From the NCBI GenBank assembly GCA_021152765.1, contig JAGKUT010000007.1:1-13076 (forward strand): a DNA stretch of 13,076 nucleotides, written 5' to 3'. Below the pieces are notes generated by a model, which had not been told where the DNA came from, made no database searches, and saw nothing but the letters and a program-made list of their open reading frames with translations. The DNA comes from Actinomycetes bacterium (GTDB taxonomy: Bacteria > Bacillota_I > Bacilli_A > RF39 > UBA660). The translations under genes and the position numbers were made by a program. Within the stretch, counting starts at the first letter, position 1, and each line of letters opens with the position of its first letter. Below are positions 1-9,694 of this stretch, one piece after another.

Positions 1-97
1 AGTAAGATCCCAGAAAGACTATCTGGTTGATAGGTTAGAGCTGGAAGCATGGCAACATGTTGAGGTGACTAATACTAATAGATCGAGGATTTAATCA
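1..97 (+). rRNA. 23S ribosomal RNA, 3' end (partial)
   Basis: This is the last ~97 nt of a large-subunit rRNA gene whose body lies left of the window. The stretch reading GTTGATAGGTTAGAG, then a GGAAGCATGGCAACATG segment, then ACTAATACTAATAGATCGAGG matches the conserved 3' terminus of bacterial 23S rRNA (domain VI). By comparison with Bacillus-type 23S, whose end reads GAGGACTTAACCA, the mature 3' end should fall near 97, after TTTAATCA; this is exact to a few bases only. It is transcribed with the 5S gene that follows. Confidence 0.95.
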
Positions 98-164
98 TAT
101 TATTTTTTCAAGTATGAGATTACACATTATCATGTTTTCAGAGAATAATTTCTCTATATATAAA
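98..164 (+). other. 23S-5S internal transcribed spacer with a small hairpin
   Basis: A 67-nt AT-rich spacer with no tRNA. It contains a perfect 6-bp hairpin, AGAGAA (140-145), loop TAAT, TTCTCT (150-155), about ten bases before the 5S 5' end. This may be a processing signal or a remnant of the pre-23S/pre-5S processing stems. The hairpin is seen directly; its role is inferred. Confidence 0.6.
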
Positions 165-268
165 TTGGTGACAATAGCAAAGAGGATACACCTGTTCCCA
201 TCCCGAACACAGAAGTTAAGCTCTTTTACGGCGAAAATAGTGTTTTAGCGAAGATAGCAAGTTGCCAA
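165..268 (+). rRNA. 5S ribosomal RNA (short, mollicute-like)
   Basis: The universally conserved 5S core is present: CACACC-like ATACACCTGTTCCCATC, then CCGAACACAGAAGTTAAGC. The two ends pair as helix I (TTGGTGAC at 165-172 with GTTGCCAA at 261-268, allowing two G-U pairs), which sets the boundaries to within one or two bases. At about 104-106 nt it is clearly shorter than the ~116 nt of Bacillus 5S. The missing bases are in the helix IV region, between the GGCGAAAATAG segment and the final GAAGATAGCAAG. That truncation, and the GAAGATAGCAAG wording itself, resemble Mycoplasma/Acholeplasma 5S as I recall it. Confidence 0.95.
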
Positions 269-280
269 TTTTTTTTTTTT
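269..280 (+). terminator. T12 tract at the end of the rRNA operon
   Basis: Twelve consecutive T residues begin immediately after the closing helix of 5S. No separate hairpin lies between the 5S and the T-run, so if this is an intrinsic terminator the 5S fold itself would have to supply the stem. A promoter for tsaE lies just downstream (298-306), which agrees with transcription ending here. Confidence 0.5.
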
Positions 281-297
281 ATGTTTGTGAATTCTAT

Positions 298-306
298 TGT
301 TATAAT
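298..306 (+). promoter_or_regulatory. Extended -10 promoter for the tsaE operon
   Basis: TGTTATAAT is a perfect extended -10 element (TGn + TATAAT at 301-306). The expected start of transcription is near 313, giving a leader of about 28 nt before the ATG at 341. No good -35 hexamer is visible at 16-18 bp, since that region is the T-tract and its edge; this is usual for TGn promoters. Confidence 0.55.
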
Positions 307-340
307 AGGATTTTTTTTATATAATTATATTGGTGATAAA

Positions 341-790
341 ATGGAATATAAATTTATAACAAGCAGTGAAGATGAAACTATTGAATTAGCACAAAATTTT
401 GAATCCGAAAAATTTCCAAATATGGTTATTTGTTTAAATGGTGAATTAGGTAGTGGAAAAACAATTTTTACTAAAGGTTTTGCTCATGCGATGGAGATTA
501 CTGATACTATTACTTCTCCTACTTTTACTATTATAAAGGAATATGAGGGTGATATGTCTTTATATCATATGGATGTTTATAGATTAGATGAAGATAGTTC
601 TGATATAGGAATTGAAGAATATTTTGATAAAGGTGGAGTATGTATTATTGAATGGGCTGATAATATTAAACATATTTTACCTAAAAATAGGTTAGACATT
701 AAGATTAAAGTTATTGATGAGAATAAAAGAAGTATTATTATTAATGCTTATGGTAAAGAATATGAAGAGTTGTGTGAGGCTGTTTTATGA
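341..790 (+). CDS. tsaE: tRNA threonylcarbamoyladenosine biosynthesis ATPase TsaE
   Basis: TsaE is the P-loop ATPase that, with TsaB and TsaD, transfers the threonylcarbamoyl group to A37 of ANN-decoding tRNAs in the cytoplasm. The 149-aa product has the family's normal size. Visible motifs are Walker A GELGSGKT (34-41), the SPTF switch (59-62), the HMDVYR stretch (76-81) that contains the conserved Asp, and IIEWAD (102-107), the hallmark Glu-Trp. The start at 341 is chosen because GGTGA lies at 332-336. A longer reading from 281 would add a hydrophobic tail encoded by the T-tract and the promoter. The gene ends in TGA and overlaps tsaB by 4 nt (ATGA), implying translational coupling. Use of TGA as a stop argues against genetic code 4. 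Confidence 0.95.
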   Translation: MEYKFITSSEDETIELAQNFESEKFPNMVICLNGELGSGKTIFTKGFAHAMEITDTITSPTFTIIKEYEGDMSLYHMDVYRLDEDSSDIGIEEYFDKGGVCIIEWADNIKHILPKNRLDIKIKVIDENKRSIIINAYGKEYEELCEAVL

Positions 791-1419
791 TTTCTCTATT
801 TGTTGATACGGCTTTATCATATATTAGAATTGCTTTATTTAAAGATGATATTTTATTAGATTTTATTAATGAAAAATGTGATAAGAATATGTCATCTTTA
901 TTTGATGTTAAAGTAAGAGATTTATTTTCTAGAAATAATTTATCTTTGAATAATGTTGATAAAATTTATACTGTTACTGGTCCTGGTTCTTTTACTGGGA
1001 TTCGTGTAGGTATGACTTTTTCTAAAGTATTAGCTTTTTCTTTAAACAAAAAAATTACTCCTATTTCAGAGTTACAAGTATTAGCATCTTCTAAAGGTGT
1101 TAGTGGTACTTTGGCATCTTTAATTGACGCTAGAAGGGGTTATGTTTACGCTGGATGTTATGACAGTAATTTAAATAGTGTTATTCCTGATAAATATATT
1201 TTACTTGAAGAATTTTTGAACTGCAATAAAAATGTTTCTTATATAAGTTATGATAGTTTTGAACATATTTCTACTGATGTTCCTGATATTGATTTTGAAA
1301 AAATAATTCTTAAGAATAAAGATAAAGAACAGGTAGATCATCATGTTTTGACACCTAATTATTTGAAATTAACTGAGGCTGAAGAGAATTTAAGGAAAAA
1401 AAAATTAGATGATAATTAA
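787..1419 (+). CDS. tsaB: tRNA threonylcarbamoyladenosine biosynthesis protein TsaB
   Basis: TsaB is the ASKHA-fold, catalytically inactive partner of TsaD; the heterodimer carries out t6A37 formation. The 210-aa product opens with FVDTA (5-9), the degenerate phosphate-binding strand, and carries the diagnostic TGPGSFTGIRVG stretch (64-75). The C-terminal half is divergent, as is usual in low-GC genomes. The start codon is fused to the tsaE stop (ATGA), with a GTGAGG Shine-Dalgarno site inside tsaE at 774-779. The 3' end overlaps rimI by 11 nt. Its place between tsaE and rimI/tsaD is the common Firmicutes order, and that context confirms the call. Confidence 0.94.
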   Translation: MISLFVDTALSYIRIALFKDDILLDFINEKCDKNMSSLFDVKVRDLFSRNNLSLNNVDKIYTVTGPGSFTGIRVGMTFSKVLAFSLNKKITPISELQVLASSKGVSGTLASLIDARRGYVYAGCYDSNLNSVIPDKYILLEEFLNCNKNVSYISYDSFEHISTDVPDIDFEKIILKNKDKEQVDHHVLTPNYLKLTEAEENLRKKKLDDN

Positions 1420-1804
1420 TTATGTTGAAAAGTATTTTGATTTTTTTAATCGGAATGTGAAGGAATTTTCTGTTGATTATTTATCTAAAGAGAATCCCTT
1501 TTTAAAAAATTATGTTTATTTAGTTAATGATAATCCTGTTGGATTGATATCTTATTCTATAATATATGATAGGATTGAACTGGAATATATTTGGGTTAGT
1601 CCTGATTTTAGGTGTAGGGGTATTGCTTCTAAATTGATGGATAAAATGATTAGTGAAGAAGTTTTGAACATAACTCTTGAAGTTAGAAGTTCTAATGCTT
1701 CAGCTATAAATTTATATAAAAAATATGGATTTAAGGTAGCATCTGTACGTCATAAGTATTATGGTTCAGAGGATGCTTATTTAATGATTAGAGAGATGAT
1801 GTAA
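1409..1804 (+). CDS. rimI: GNAT N-acetyltransferase, RimI family
   Basis: RimI-type acetyltransferases move acetyl from acetyl-CoA to protein N-termini, classically ribosomal protein bS18. The 131-aa product is one compact GNAT domain. The acetyl-CoA pyrophosphate-binding loop is seen as RCRGIASKL (68-76), after the beta-4 strand YIWVSP (60-65). The RimI signature EVRSSNASAINLYKKYGF occupies 91-108. It starts inside the end of tsaB, with AAGGA at 1392-1396 about 12 nt upstream, and its TAA stop is immediately followed by the tsaD ATG. It is slightly shorter than typical RimI (about 145-150 aa) at the N-terminus. Clustering with tsa genes is common. Protein substrates in this organism cannot be read from the sequence. 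Confidence 0.9.
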   Translation: MIINYVEKYFDFFNRNVKEFSVDYLSKENPFLKNYVYLVNDNPVGLISYSIIYDRIELEYIWVSPDFRCRGIASKLMDKMISEEVLNITLEVRSSNASAINLYKKYGFKVASVRHKYYGSEDAYLMIREMM

Positions 1805-2809
1805 ATGAAAGATACATATATATTTGCGATAGAGTCTAGTTGTGACGAAACTAGTGCATCTATTATTAAAAATGGTTGTGAAGAAATAGCCACTGTTATT
1901 TCTACTCAAATATCTACTCATAAAGAGTATGGTGGAGTTGTTCCTGAAATAGCTAGTAGACTGCACATTAATAATATTACTTTAGTTTTAGAGGAAACTT
2001 TAGAAAAAGCTAATATGAAGATGGAAGATATTGACGCAATTGCGGTTACATATGGTCCAGGACTAATTGGATCTTTGTTAGTTGGTGTTGAAGCGGCAAA
2101 GGCTTTGTCTATGATTTATGATAAGCCTTTAATTCCTGTTCATCATATTGCAGGTCATATATATGCGAATAATTTAGTTAAACCACTTAAGTTTCCTTTG
2201 ATTGCACTCGTTGTAAGTGGAGGACATACTGAACTAATATATATGAAGGAACATTATTCTTTTGAGAGAATAGGTGGTACTTTAGATGATGCGATAGGTG
2301 AGGCTTATGATAAGGTGGCTAGAGTTGTTGGTGTTCCTTATCCTGGGGGGCCATTGGTAGATAAATTAGCTCATGAAGGTGAAGATAGTTATAGTTTACC
2401 TATGCCTTTAGATGATGATAGTTATAATTTTAGTTTCAGTGGAATTAAAAGCGCTGTTATGAATTTAGTTAATAATGAAAGACAAAAAGGTAATGAAATT
2501 GTAAAGGAAAATTTATGTTGTTCTTTTCAGAATAGAGTTGTTGGGATTATTGTTAAGAAAACTATGAAAGCTTTGGAAGATTATGGAGTTAATAATTTAA
2601 TTATTGCAGGTGGTGTATCTGCAAATAAGGGTTTACGTGAAACTTTTAAAGTCGAATGTGAGAAGAATGGTATTGATTTAACTATTCCTGAAATTAAGTA
2701 TTGTACTGATAATGCTGCAATGATTGGGGCTGCGGCATATCAGTTATATTTAAAGGGTAGGTTTTGTGATATTGATTTAAATGCGAAAGCAAGTGATAAA
2801 TTGAATTAA
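1805..2809 (+). CDS. tsaD: tRNA N6-adenosine threonylcarbamoyltransferase TsaD
   Basis: TsaD is the catalytic subunit that transfers threonylcarbamoyl from TC-AMP to tRNA A37. The 334-aa protein is full length. Motifs in order are [10 protein letters not shown] (8-17), [12 protein letters not shown] (43-54), [12 protein letters not shown] (83-94), the metal-binding HHIAGH (113-118, His114 and His118), VSGGHTEL (137-144), FSFSGIKSA (209-217) and the C-terminal TDNAAMIG (301-308), whose Asp302 is the third metal ligand. All catalytic positions are intact. It begins directly after the rimI stop codon with no spacer, so it is the last gene of a four-gene operon. No hairpin terminator is obvious in the 60 nt that follow. 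Confidence 0.97.
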   Translation: MKDTYIFAIESSCDETSASIIKNGCEEIATVISTQISTHKEYGGVVPEIASRLHINNITLVLEETLEKANMKMEDIDAIAVTYGPGLIGSLLVGVEAAKALSMIYDKPLIPVHHIAGHIYANNLVKPLKFPLIALVVSGGHTELIYMKEHYSFERIGGTLDDAIGEAYDKVARVVGVPYPGGPLVDKLAHEGEDSYSLPMPLDDDSYNFSFSGIKSAVMNLVNNERQKGNEIVKENLCCSFQNRVVGIIVKKTMKALEDYGVNNLIIAGGVSANKGLRETFKVECEKNGIDLTIPEIKYCTDNAAMIGAAAYQLYLKGRFCDIDLNAKASDKLN

Positions 2810-2843
2810 ATACGCTATAAAATAAAGAAATACTATGTAATAA

Positions 2844-2849
2844 TATAAT
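2844..2849 (+). promoter_or_regulatory. Candidate -10 element for the 63-aa gene
   Basis: TATAAT lies 9 nt before an AGGAGG ribosome-binding site. It lacks a recognisable -35 hexamer. The surrounding stretch (2811-2858) is so AT-rich that TATAAA at 2816-2821 is a competing candidate. The separate terminator downstream suggests the gene has its own transcript, but readthrough from tsaD is equally possible. Confidence 0.3.
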
Positions 2850-2869
2850 AAATTTTTTAGGAGGAATAT

Positions 2870-3061
2870 ATGGAAACTGCAAAAAAACCAGAAATAAAAA
2901 GTACAAAAGCAAAAGTTAGAGTTTTGAAATATGGTGCAGTTATTGCTCGAGAGATAGTGTATGCAAAAGGACATAATGCTTTATTAGAAAGTCGAAGAGA
3001 AAATTCGGAACGCAAAAATGCAAAAAAACGATACTTAATAAAAAAGTTAAATAATATTTAA
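2870..3061 (+). CDS. Small basic protein of unknown function (63 aa)
   Basis: I do not recognise the family. The protein is very rich in Lys and Arg (starting METAKKPEIKSTKAK), with a probable short beta/hydrophobic core VRVLKYGAVIAREIVYA (16-32) and a long, highly charged, probably helical C-terminal half ending KKRYLIKKLNNI. It has no cysteines, no signal peptide and no membrane span. A nucleic-acid- or ribosome-binding role would fit such a composition, but that is inference. It has the strongest Shine-Dalgarno site of the window (AGGAGG, 2859-2864, 5 nt from ATG) and is followed at once by a hairpin terminator, so it is probably well expressed. Its codons prefer A endings and include CGA, CGC and TAC, unlike the T-ending usage of tsaD and pcrA on either side. 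Confidence 0.75.
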   Translation: METAKKPEIKSTKAKVRVLKYGAVIAREIVYAKGHNALLESRRENSERKNAKKRYLIKKLNNI

Positions 3062-3064
3062 AAT

Positions 3065-3090
3065 AGAATCAGAAAACGATTCTTTTTTTT
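3065..3090 (+). terminator. Intrinsic terminator after the 63-aa gene
   Basis: A perfect 6-bp stem, AGAATC (3065-3070) with GATTCT (3078-3083), has a 7-nt loop and runs into eight T residues (3083-3090). It lies 3 nt after the stop codon and just upstream of the pcrA promoter. Confidence 0.75.
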
Positions 3091-3098
3091 AAATTACA

Positions 3099-3127
3099 TT
3101 GACATACAAACATTCGTATGGTAATAT
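3099..3127 (+). promoter_or_regulatory. Consensus promoter for pcrA
   Basis: A perfect -35 TTGACA (3099-3104), a 17-bp spacer and -10 TAATAT (3122-3127) preceded by TGG (extended -10) make this the clearest sigma-A-type promoter in the window. The -35 also forms a TTG codon in frame with pcrA, which would give a false upstream start. Transcription should begin near 3134, almost at the AAAGGTGA ribosome-binding site (3131-3138), leaving a leader of about 10 nt. Confidence 0.8.
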
Positions 3128-3143
3128 GAAAAAGGTGATTAGT

Positions 3144-5228
3144 ATGGAATTAGTAGGTTATAATAATAAACAAATGGAAGCAATTTTAAAAACAGATGGG
3201 CCTATTTTGATTATTGCGGGGGCTGGAAGTGGTAAGACTAAGGTTCTCACTACTAAAATTGCATATTTAGTTGATAATGGTGTTCCTACTGATAATATTT
3301 TAGCTATTACTTTTACTAATAAAGCAGCTAAAGAAATGAAGGATCGTGTTATAGGGTTATTGGGTTCTGTAGGGTATCAACTTCGTATTTCGACTTTTCA
3401 TTCTTTTGGCGTTTTTTTGATTCATGAGCATTATGATTTGTTAGGTTATAAAGAGAATTTTACTATTTTGGATAGTGATGATTCTTTGACTTTGATAAAA
3501 AAAATTATGAAAGATTTAAATATAAATATAAAGGATTATAATCCTAAGGCTATAAGAAATAGTATAAGTAGTTCTAAAAATGAGTTGATTAGCGCTTCTG
3601 ATTTTGAGAGATTTATTGGTAATGATTTTGATCAAAAAGTTTTTGAAGTTTATCAAAGATATGAAAAAAAATTATTGTTGAATAATTCTTTGGATTTTGA
3701 TGATTTATTATTTTTGCCTATTAAATTGTTTAGGGAATATCCTGAAGTTTTGAGGCATTATCAGGAATTATATCAATATATAATGGTTGATGAATATCAA
3801 GATACTAATGAGGCTCAATATATATTAATTAAGATGTTGAGTGCTTTAAATCGTAATATTTGTGTTGTTGGCGATGAGTCTCAATCTATTTATTCTTTTA
3901 GAGGTTCTAATTATAGAAATATTTTGAATTTTGAAAAGGATTATAAGGATTGTGAGACTATTTTGTTAGAGCAAAATTATCGTTCTACATCAACTATTTT
4001 GGATAGTGCGAATGATGTTATTAAAAATAATAAACATCGTAAGGATAAGAAGTTGTGGACTGAAAATGAAATTGGCGATAAGCTTCAATATTATAGGGCT
4101 TTGGATGAAAAGGATGAGGCTTTATATGTAGTTAATCAGATTAATATATTAGTTGATAATGGTGTTAATAAGAGTGATATTGCGGTTTTATATAGGACTA
4201 ATGCACAGTCTCGTGTTATGGAGGAAGCTTTACTTAAGGAAAATATTCCCTATAAGGTTGTAGGAAGTTTTTATTTCTATAATCGTAAAGAAATTAAAGA
4301 TTTAATTTGTTATTTGAGATTGATATATAATACTAGTGATGATATTAGTCTTCAAAGGGTTATTAATGTTCCTAAACGTGGTATTGGATTGAAGACTATC
4401 GAGAGTTTGATTGAGAAAGCTAATTTAAATAATTCTAGTATTTTTGATGTTATCGATGATGGAAAAGAATTAAATTTTAAAATTATGATTAATGGAATAA
4501 TATCTGAACTTGATAATTATACATTAACTGAACTTATTGATTTAGTACTTGATAAGACGGGTATGAGAAAAGAATTAGAGAGTGAAAAAAGTATTGAATC
4601 TGAAATAAGACTTGAGAACCTTGAAGAGTTTAAGTCTATTACCAAGGCTTTTGAAGAAAAAAATGGTATTGTTTCACTTGAGGATTTTTTGACTGAAATT
4701 AGTTTGGTTTCTGATGTAACTGAACATAGAGAAGATAATGATGTTGTTACTCTTATGACTGTTCATTCTGCTAAAGGATTAGAGTTTGAAAATGTGTTTT
4801 TAATTGGTATGGAGGAAGGAGTTTTCCCACATAGTAATTCCTTTTTTGATGATGAAGCTTTAGAAGAGGAAAGAAGACTTTGTTATGTAGCGATAACACG
4901 TGCCAAGAAGAAATTATGGCTTGTTAATGCTCATAAGAGGTTGTTATTTGGTAATGATAGTTATAACAAACCTAGTAGGTTTATTGATGAGATAAATCCT
5001 AATAATATTATTGAGGATGGCTCTAAAATGAATATTGTTAGTGGTAGATCTATAAAAAATGTTGTTTCTGAAGATGTTGATTATGGTCCAGGTGATAAGA
5101 TTGTTCATGATGTATTTGGTGAAGGTATTATTATCAGTATTGATGGTAGTGTAGTTAGTATTGCGTTTGCTCATCCGTACGGCGTTAAGAAGTTATTGAA
5201 AGGTCATAAAAGTATTAAGAAAGTTTAG
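3144..5228 (+). CDS. pcrA: ATP-dependent DNA helicase PcrA/UvrD
   Basis: A superfamily 1A 3'-5' helicase acting in repair and rolling-circle replication and displacing RecA. The 694-aa product contains the full motif set: NNKQMEAI (Q-motif region), GAGSGKT (26-32, motif I), ISTFHSFG (Ic), VDEYQDTN (215-222, motif II), GDESQSIYSFRGS (243-255, III), QNYRS (277-281, IV), TVHSAKGLEF (V) and RRLCYVAITRAKK (VI). The C-terminus has the PcrA-type extension GDKIVHDVFGEGIIISIDG, the Tudor-like domain that contacts RNA polymerase. The start at 3144 fits AAAGGTGA at 3131-3138. Starts at 3099 or 3126 lie inside the promoter, although 3126 (MKKVISMEL) cannot be wholly excluded. It is followed by a separate small gene rather than directly by ligA, although the pcrA-ligA neighbourhood is common in Firmicutes. 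Confidence 0.97.
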   Translation: MELVGYNNKQMEAILKTDGPILIIAGAGSGKTKVLTTKIAYLVDNGVPTDNILAITFTNKAAKEMKDRVIGLLGSVGYQLRISTFHSFGVFLIHEHYDLLGYKENFTILDSDDSLTLIKKIMKDLNINIKDYNPKAIRNSISSSKNELISASDFERFIGNDFDQKVFEVYQRYEKKLLLNNSLDFDDLLFLPIKLFREYPEVLRHYQELYQYIMVDEYQDTNEAQYILIKMLSALNRNICVVGDESQSIYSFRGSNYRNILNFEKDYKDCETILLEQNYRSTSTILDSANDVIKNNKHRKDKKLWTENEIGDKLQYYRALDEKDEALYVVNQINILVDNGVNKSDIAVLYRTNAQSRVMEEALLKENIPYKVVGSFYFYNRKEIKDLICYLRLIYNTSDDISLQRVINVPKRGIGLKTIESLIEKANLNNSSIFDVIDDGKELNFKIMINGIISELDNYTLTELIDLVLDKTGMRKELESEKSIESEIRLENLEEFKSITKAFEEKNGIVSLEDFLTEISLVSDVTEHREDNDVVTLMTVHSAKGLEFENVFLIGMEEGVFPHSNSFFDDEALEEERRLCYVAITRAKKKLWLVNAHKRLLFGNDSYNKPSRFIDEINPNNIIEDGSKMNIVSGRSIKNVVSEDVDYGPGDKIVHDVFGEGIIISIDGSVVSIAFAHPYGVKKLLKGHKSIKKV

Positions 5229-5257
5229 CAAATATATGTAAAAAAAATTTTATATAT

Positions 5258-5266
5258 GTTATAATT
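5258..5266 (+). promoter_or_regulatory. Extended -10 promoter for the 51-aa membrane protein
   Basis: TGTTATAAT is identical to the element ahead of tsaE. Its position, 27 nt before the ATG at 5294, predicts a start near 5273 and a ~21-nt leader containing GGAGGG. No convincing -35 is present. This promoter may also serve ligA-pflB-pflA if the hairpin at 5448-5476 leaks. Confidence 0.6.
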
Positions 5267-5293
5267 ATTATGTAATATTATGGAGGGTAAGTT

Positions 5294-5449
5294 ATGGTAT
5301 TAAGTATAATGGATACGTTAAAAGAGTGGTCTGATAAGTTAAGAGAATGGACTATATCTAATACTAATAATCCTTTATTTTGGTTGTGTGCTTTTGTTTT
5401 GGGATTATTGATTTTTAAGTTTACTTATGATGCTTTGCACAAAGATTAA
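5294..5449 (+). CDS. Small single-pass membrane protein (51 aa), unknown function
   Basis: I do not recognise the family. It reads from ATG (5294) to TAA (5447-5449), with GGAGGG at 5282-5287 six nucleotides upstream and an extended -10 promoter before that, so expression signals are complete. Residues 1-20 (MVLSIMDTLKEWSDKLREWT) look like an amphipathic helix with two Trp. Residues 28-46 (LFWLCAFVLGLLIFKFTYD) form one transmembrane segment, and the tail is ALHKD. The layout, amphipathic helix plus one span, is seen in many small membrane regulators and subunits, but nothing here assigns a role. It sits between pcrA and ligA on the same strand. Codon use matches the T-ending style of its neighbours, which supports a real gene. 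It is easily missed because of its size. Confidence 0.75.
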   Translation: MVLSIMDTLKEWSDKLREWTISNTNNPLFWLCAFVLGLLIFKFTYDALHKD

Positions 5450-5476
5450 ATGATTATTATTAATCATTTTAATTTT
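5448..5476 (+). terminator. AT-rich hairpin with T-tracts between the 51-aa gene and ligA
   Basis: A 9-bp stem, AAATGATTA (5448-5456) with TAATCATTT (5461-5469), loop TTAT, overlaps the stop codon and is followed by T-rich TTTTAATTTT. The stem has a single G-C pair, so termination may be partial. No independent ligA promoter is visible in the 17 nt that remain before its ribosome-binding site, which suggests readthrough into ligA. Confidence 0.45.
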
Positions 5477-5481
5477 CTTAA

Positions 5482-7470
<1,989 letters not shown>

Positions 7471-7474
7471 TTTT

Positions 7475-9694
7475 ATGGAAATATGGGATAAATTTAAAGG
7501 TAGTAAGTGGAAAGAGAGTATTGATGTTAGTGATTTTATTATTAACAACTATACTGAGTATAAAGGTGATGAATCTTTTTTAGTTCGTTCTACTGAAAAA
7601 ACAAATAAAGTTTGGGATAGATGTAAAGATTTGATTGCTGAAGAAATGAAGAAGGGTGTATTGGATGTTGATACTGTTAATATGAGTGGTATTGATTCTT
7701 TTGCACCTGGTTATATTGATAAAGATAATGAAGTTATAGTTGGTTTACAAACTGATGCTCCATTAAAGAGAATGATTAATCCTTATGGTGGAATAAGGAT
7801 GGTTTATAATGAGTTAGATGCTTATGGTTATAAGTTAGATCCAGATGTTGATAAGAAGTTTAACGAATATCGTAAAACTCATAATCAAGGTGTTTTTGAT
7901 GCTTATACTAAGGAAATTCGTGCTGCTAGAAGTGCACATTTATTAACAGGATTACCTGATGCTTATGGTAGAGGTCGTATTATAGGTGATTATCGTAGAA
8001 TAGCTTTATATGGTATTGATTATTTGATAGAGTGTAAGAAAAATGATTTAGATGGTATTACTGATATTAATGAATCTACTATTCAATTACGTGAAGATGT
8101 TAGTGAGCAAATTCGTGCTTTAGATAAGATTAAGAGTATGGCTTCTAAGTATGGTTTTGATATTAGTAAGCCTGCAAGTAATGCTCGTGAAGCTGTTCAA
8201 TGGGTATATTTTGGATATTTAGCTGCTATTAAAGAGAATAATGGTGCAGCTATGAGTTTGGGTAGAACTTCTACTTTCTTAGATATTTATATTGAGAATG
8301 ATATTAAAGAGGGAGTTTTAACTGAAGAAGAGGCTTGCGAGTTAATTGATCAATTTATTATTAAATTAAGAATTGCTCGTCATTTAAGAACTCCTGAATA
8401 TAATGATTTATTTGCTGGAGATCCAACATGGGTTACTGAATCTATTGGTGGTATGTTAGATGAGAATAGATCATTTGTTACTAAGACAAGTTTCAGATAT
8501 TTAAATACTTTAATTAATTTAGGACCTGCTCCTGAACCTAATATGACTATTTTATGGTCTAATGGTTTACCTGAAAACTTTAAGAAGTATTGTGCGAATA
8601 TTTCTATTAAGACTGACGCAATTCAATATGAAAATGATGATTTAATGCGTTCTATTTATGGTAATGATTATGCGATTGCTTGTTGTGTTAGTGCAATGCA
8701 GGTTGGTAAACAAATGCAATTCTTTGGTGCTCGTTGTAATTTAGCTAAGACTTTATTATATTCTATTAATGGTGGACTTGATGAAGTTTCTGGTAAAGTA
8801 GTTGTTGCTGGACTAGATAAAATTGACTCTGAATATTTAGATTATGATGAGGTTATGAAGCATTTTGAGAATACTATGAGTATTGTTGCGAAAACTTATG
8901 TTGATGCAATGAATATTATTCATTATATGCATGATAAATATGCTTATGAAGCAGGTCAAATGGCTTTACATGATACTAATTTAGATCGTTTGATGGCATT
9001 TGGTGTTGCTGGATTATCTGTTGTTGCGGATAGTTTAAGTGCGATTAAGTATGCTAAAGTTAAGCCTATTCGTAATGAAGAAGGTATCGCTGTTGATTTT
9101 GAAATTGATGGTGATTATCCTAAGTATGGTAATGATGATGATAGGGTAGATTCATTAGCTGTTATGATTGTAGAAAAATTCTATGACGAATTAAAAAAGC
9201 ATAAATTATATAGAGGTGCTAGACATACATTATCTATTTTAACTATTACTTCTAATGTTGTTTATGGTAAGAATACTGGTGCTACTCCTGATGGTCGTAA
9301 GGCTGGTGTGCCTTTTGCTCCTGGTGCTAATCCAATGCATGGTAGAGATTCAAGTGGCGCTTTAGCTTCATTGAATTCTGTTGCTAAGTTACCTTATCGT
9401 GGTGTATGTCAAGATGGTATTTCTAATACATTCTCTATTATTCCACAGGCTTTAGGTAGCGATTCTGATAGAGTTAAGAATTTAGTTGGTATTTTAGATG
9501 GATATTTTAAGCAGGGAGCACATCATTTGAATGTTAATGTTTTAAATCGCGAAACTTTAGTTGACGCAATGGAAAATCCAGATAAGTATCCAATGCTTAC
9601 TATAAGAGTTAGTGGATATGCTGTTCATTTTAATAGATTAAGTAGGGAACAACAATTGGAGGTTATTAGTAGAACTTTCCATGGAGAAATTTAA
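7475..9694 (+). CDS. pflB: Formate C-acetyltransferase (pyruvate formate-lyase)
   Basis: PFL converts pyruvate and CoA to acetyl-CoA and formate under anaerobic conditions by glycyl-radical chemistry. The 739-aa product, close to E. coli PflB (760 aa), has the paired catalytic cysteines in IACCVSAMQ (Cys403, Cys404) and the glycyl-radical loop RVSGYAVHF (711-719, radical Gly714). Other family features are NPYGGIRMV (102-110), [18 protein letters not shown] (158-175) and [19 protein letters not shown] (581-599). The intact Cys-Cys pair and PFL-wide sequence separate it from glycerol/diol dehydratases and other PFL-like enzymes. The ribosome-binding site GGGAGG (7461-7466) lies inside the ligA 3' end. 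The stop codon overlaps the pflA start by one base (TAATG). Being oxygen-sensitive when active, it signals an anaerobic lifestyle. Confidence 0.98.
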   Translation: MEIWDKFKGSKWKESIDVSDFIINNYTEYKGDESFLVRSTEKTNKVWDRCKDLIAEEMKKGVLDVDTVNMSGIDSFAPGYIDKDNEVIVGLQTDAPLKRMINPYGGIRMVYNELDAYGYKLDPDVDKKFNEYRKTHNQGVFDAYTKEIRAARSAHLLTGLPDAYGRGRIIGDYRRIALYGIDYLIECKKNDLDGITDINESTIQLREDVSEQIRALDKIKSMASKYGFDISKPASNAREAVQWVYFGYLAAIKENNGAAMSLGRTSTFLDIYIENDIKEGVLTEEEACELIDQFIIKLRIARHLRTPEYNDLFAGDPTWVTESIGGMLDENRSFVTKTSFRYLNTLINLGPAPEPNMTILWSNGLPENFKKYCANISIKTDAIQYENDDLMRSIYGNDYAIACCVSAMQVGKQMQFFGARCNLAKTLLYSINGGLDEVSGKVVVAGLDKIDSEYLDYDEVMKHFENTMSIVAKTYVDAMNIIHYMHDKYAYEAGQMALHDTNLDRLMAFGVAGLSVVADSLSAIKYAKVKPIRNEEGIAVDFEIDGDYPKYGNDDDRVDSLAVMIVEKFYDELKKHKLYRGARHTLSILTITSNVVYGKNTGATPDGRKAGVPFAPGANPMHGRDSSGALASLNSVAKLPYRGVCQDGISNTFSIIPQALGSDSDRVKNLVGILDGYFKQGAHHLNVNVLNRETLVDAMENPDKYPMLTIRVSGYAVHFNRLSREQQLEVISRTFHGEI

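Noticed and set aside
281..340. N-terminal extension of TsaE (MFVNSIVIIGFFLYNYIGDK)
   Set aside because: It overlaps the post-5S T-tract and the extended -10 promoter, has no ribosome-binding site, and is absent from the TsaE family. The ATG at 341 has GGTGA.
2694..2974. Two minus-strand frames of 65 and 72 codons over the tsaD end and the 63-aa gene
   Set aside because: They lie antisense to well-supported genes, with compositions typical of AT-rich shadows (Phe, Tyr, Cys, His rich) and no ribosome-binding sites.
3099..3143. Upstream TTG start for PcrA
   Set aside because: The TTG is the -35 hexamer TTGACA of a consensus promoter whose transcript begins near 3134, so it cannot be translated from that transcript.
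4944..5174. Minus-strand frame rich in Asn, Ile and Thr inside the pcrA 3' region
   Set aside because: It is a shadow of the PcrA C-terminal coding sequence, produced by AT-rich codons read backwards, with no start signals.
5231..5260. ATATATGT...TTATATATG partial dyad after pcrA as a pcrA terminator
   Set aside because: The pairing is A/T only and imperfect, and the T-run is short and internal. It overlaps the promoter of the 51-aa gene, so it is not a convincing terminator.
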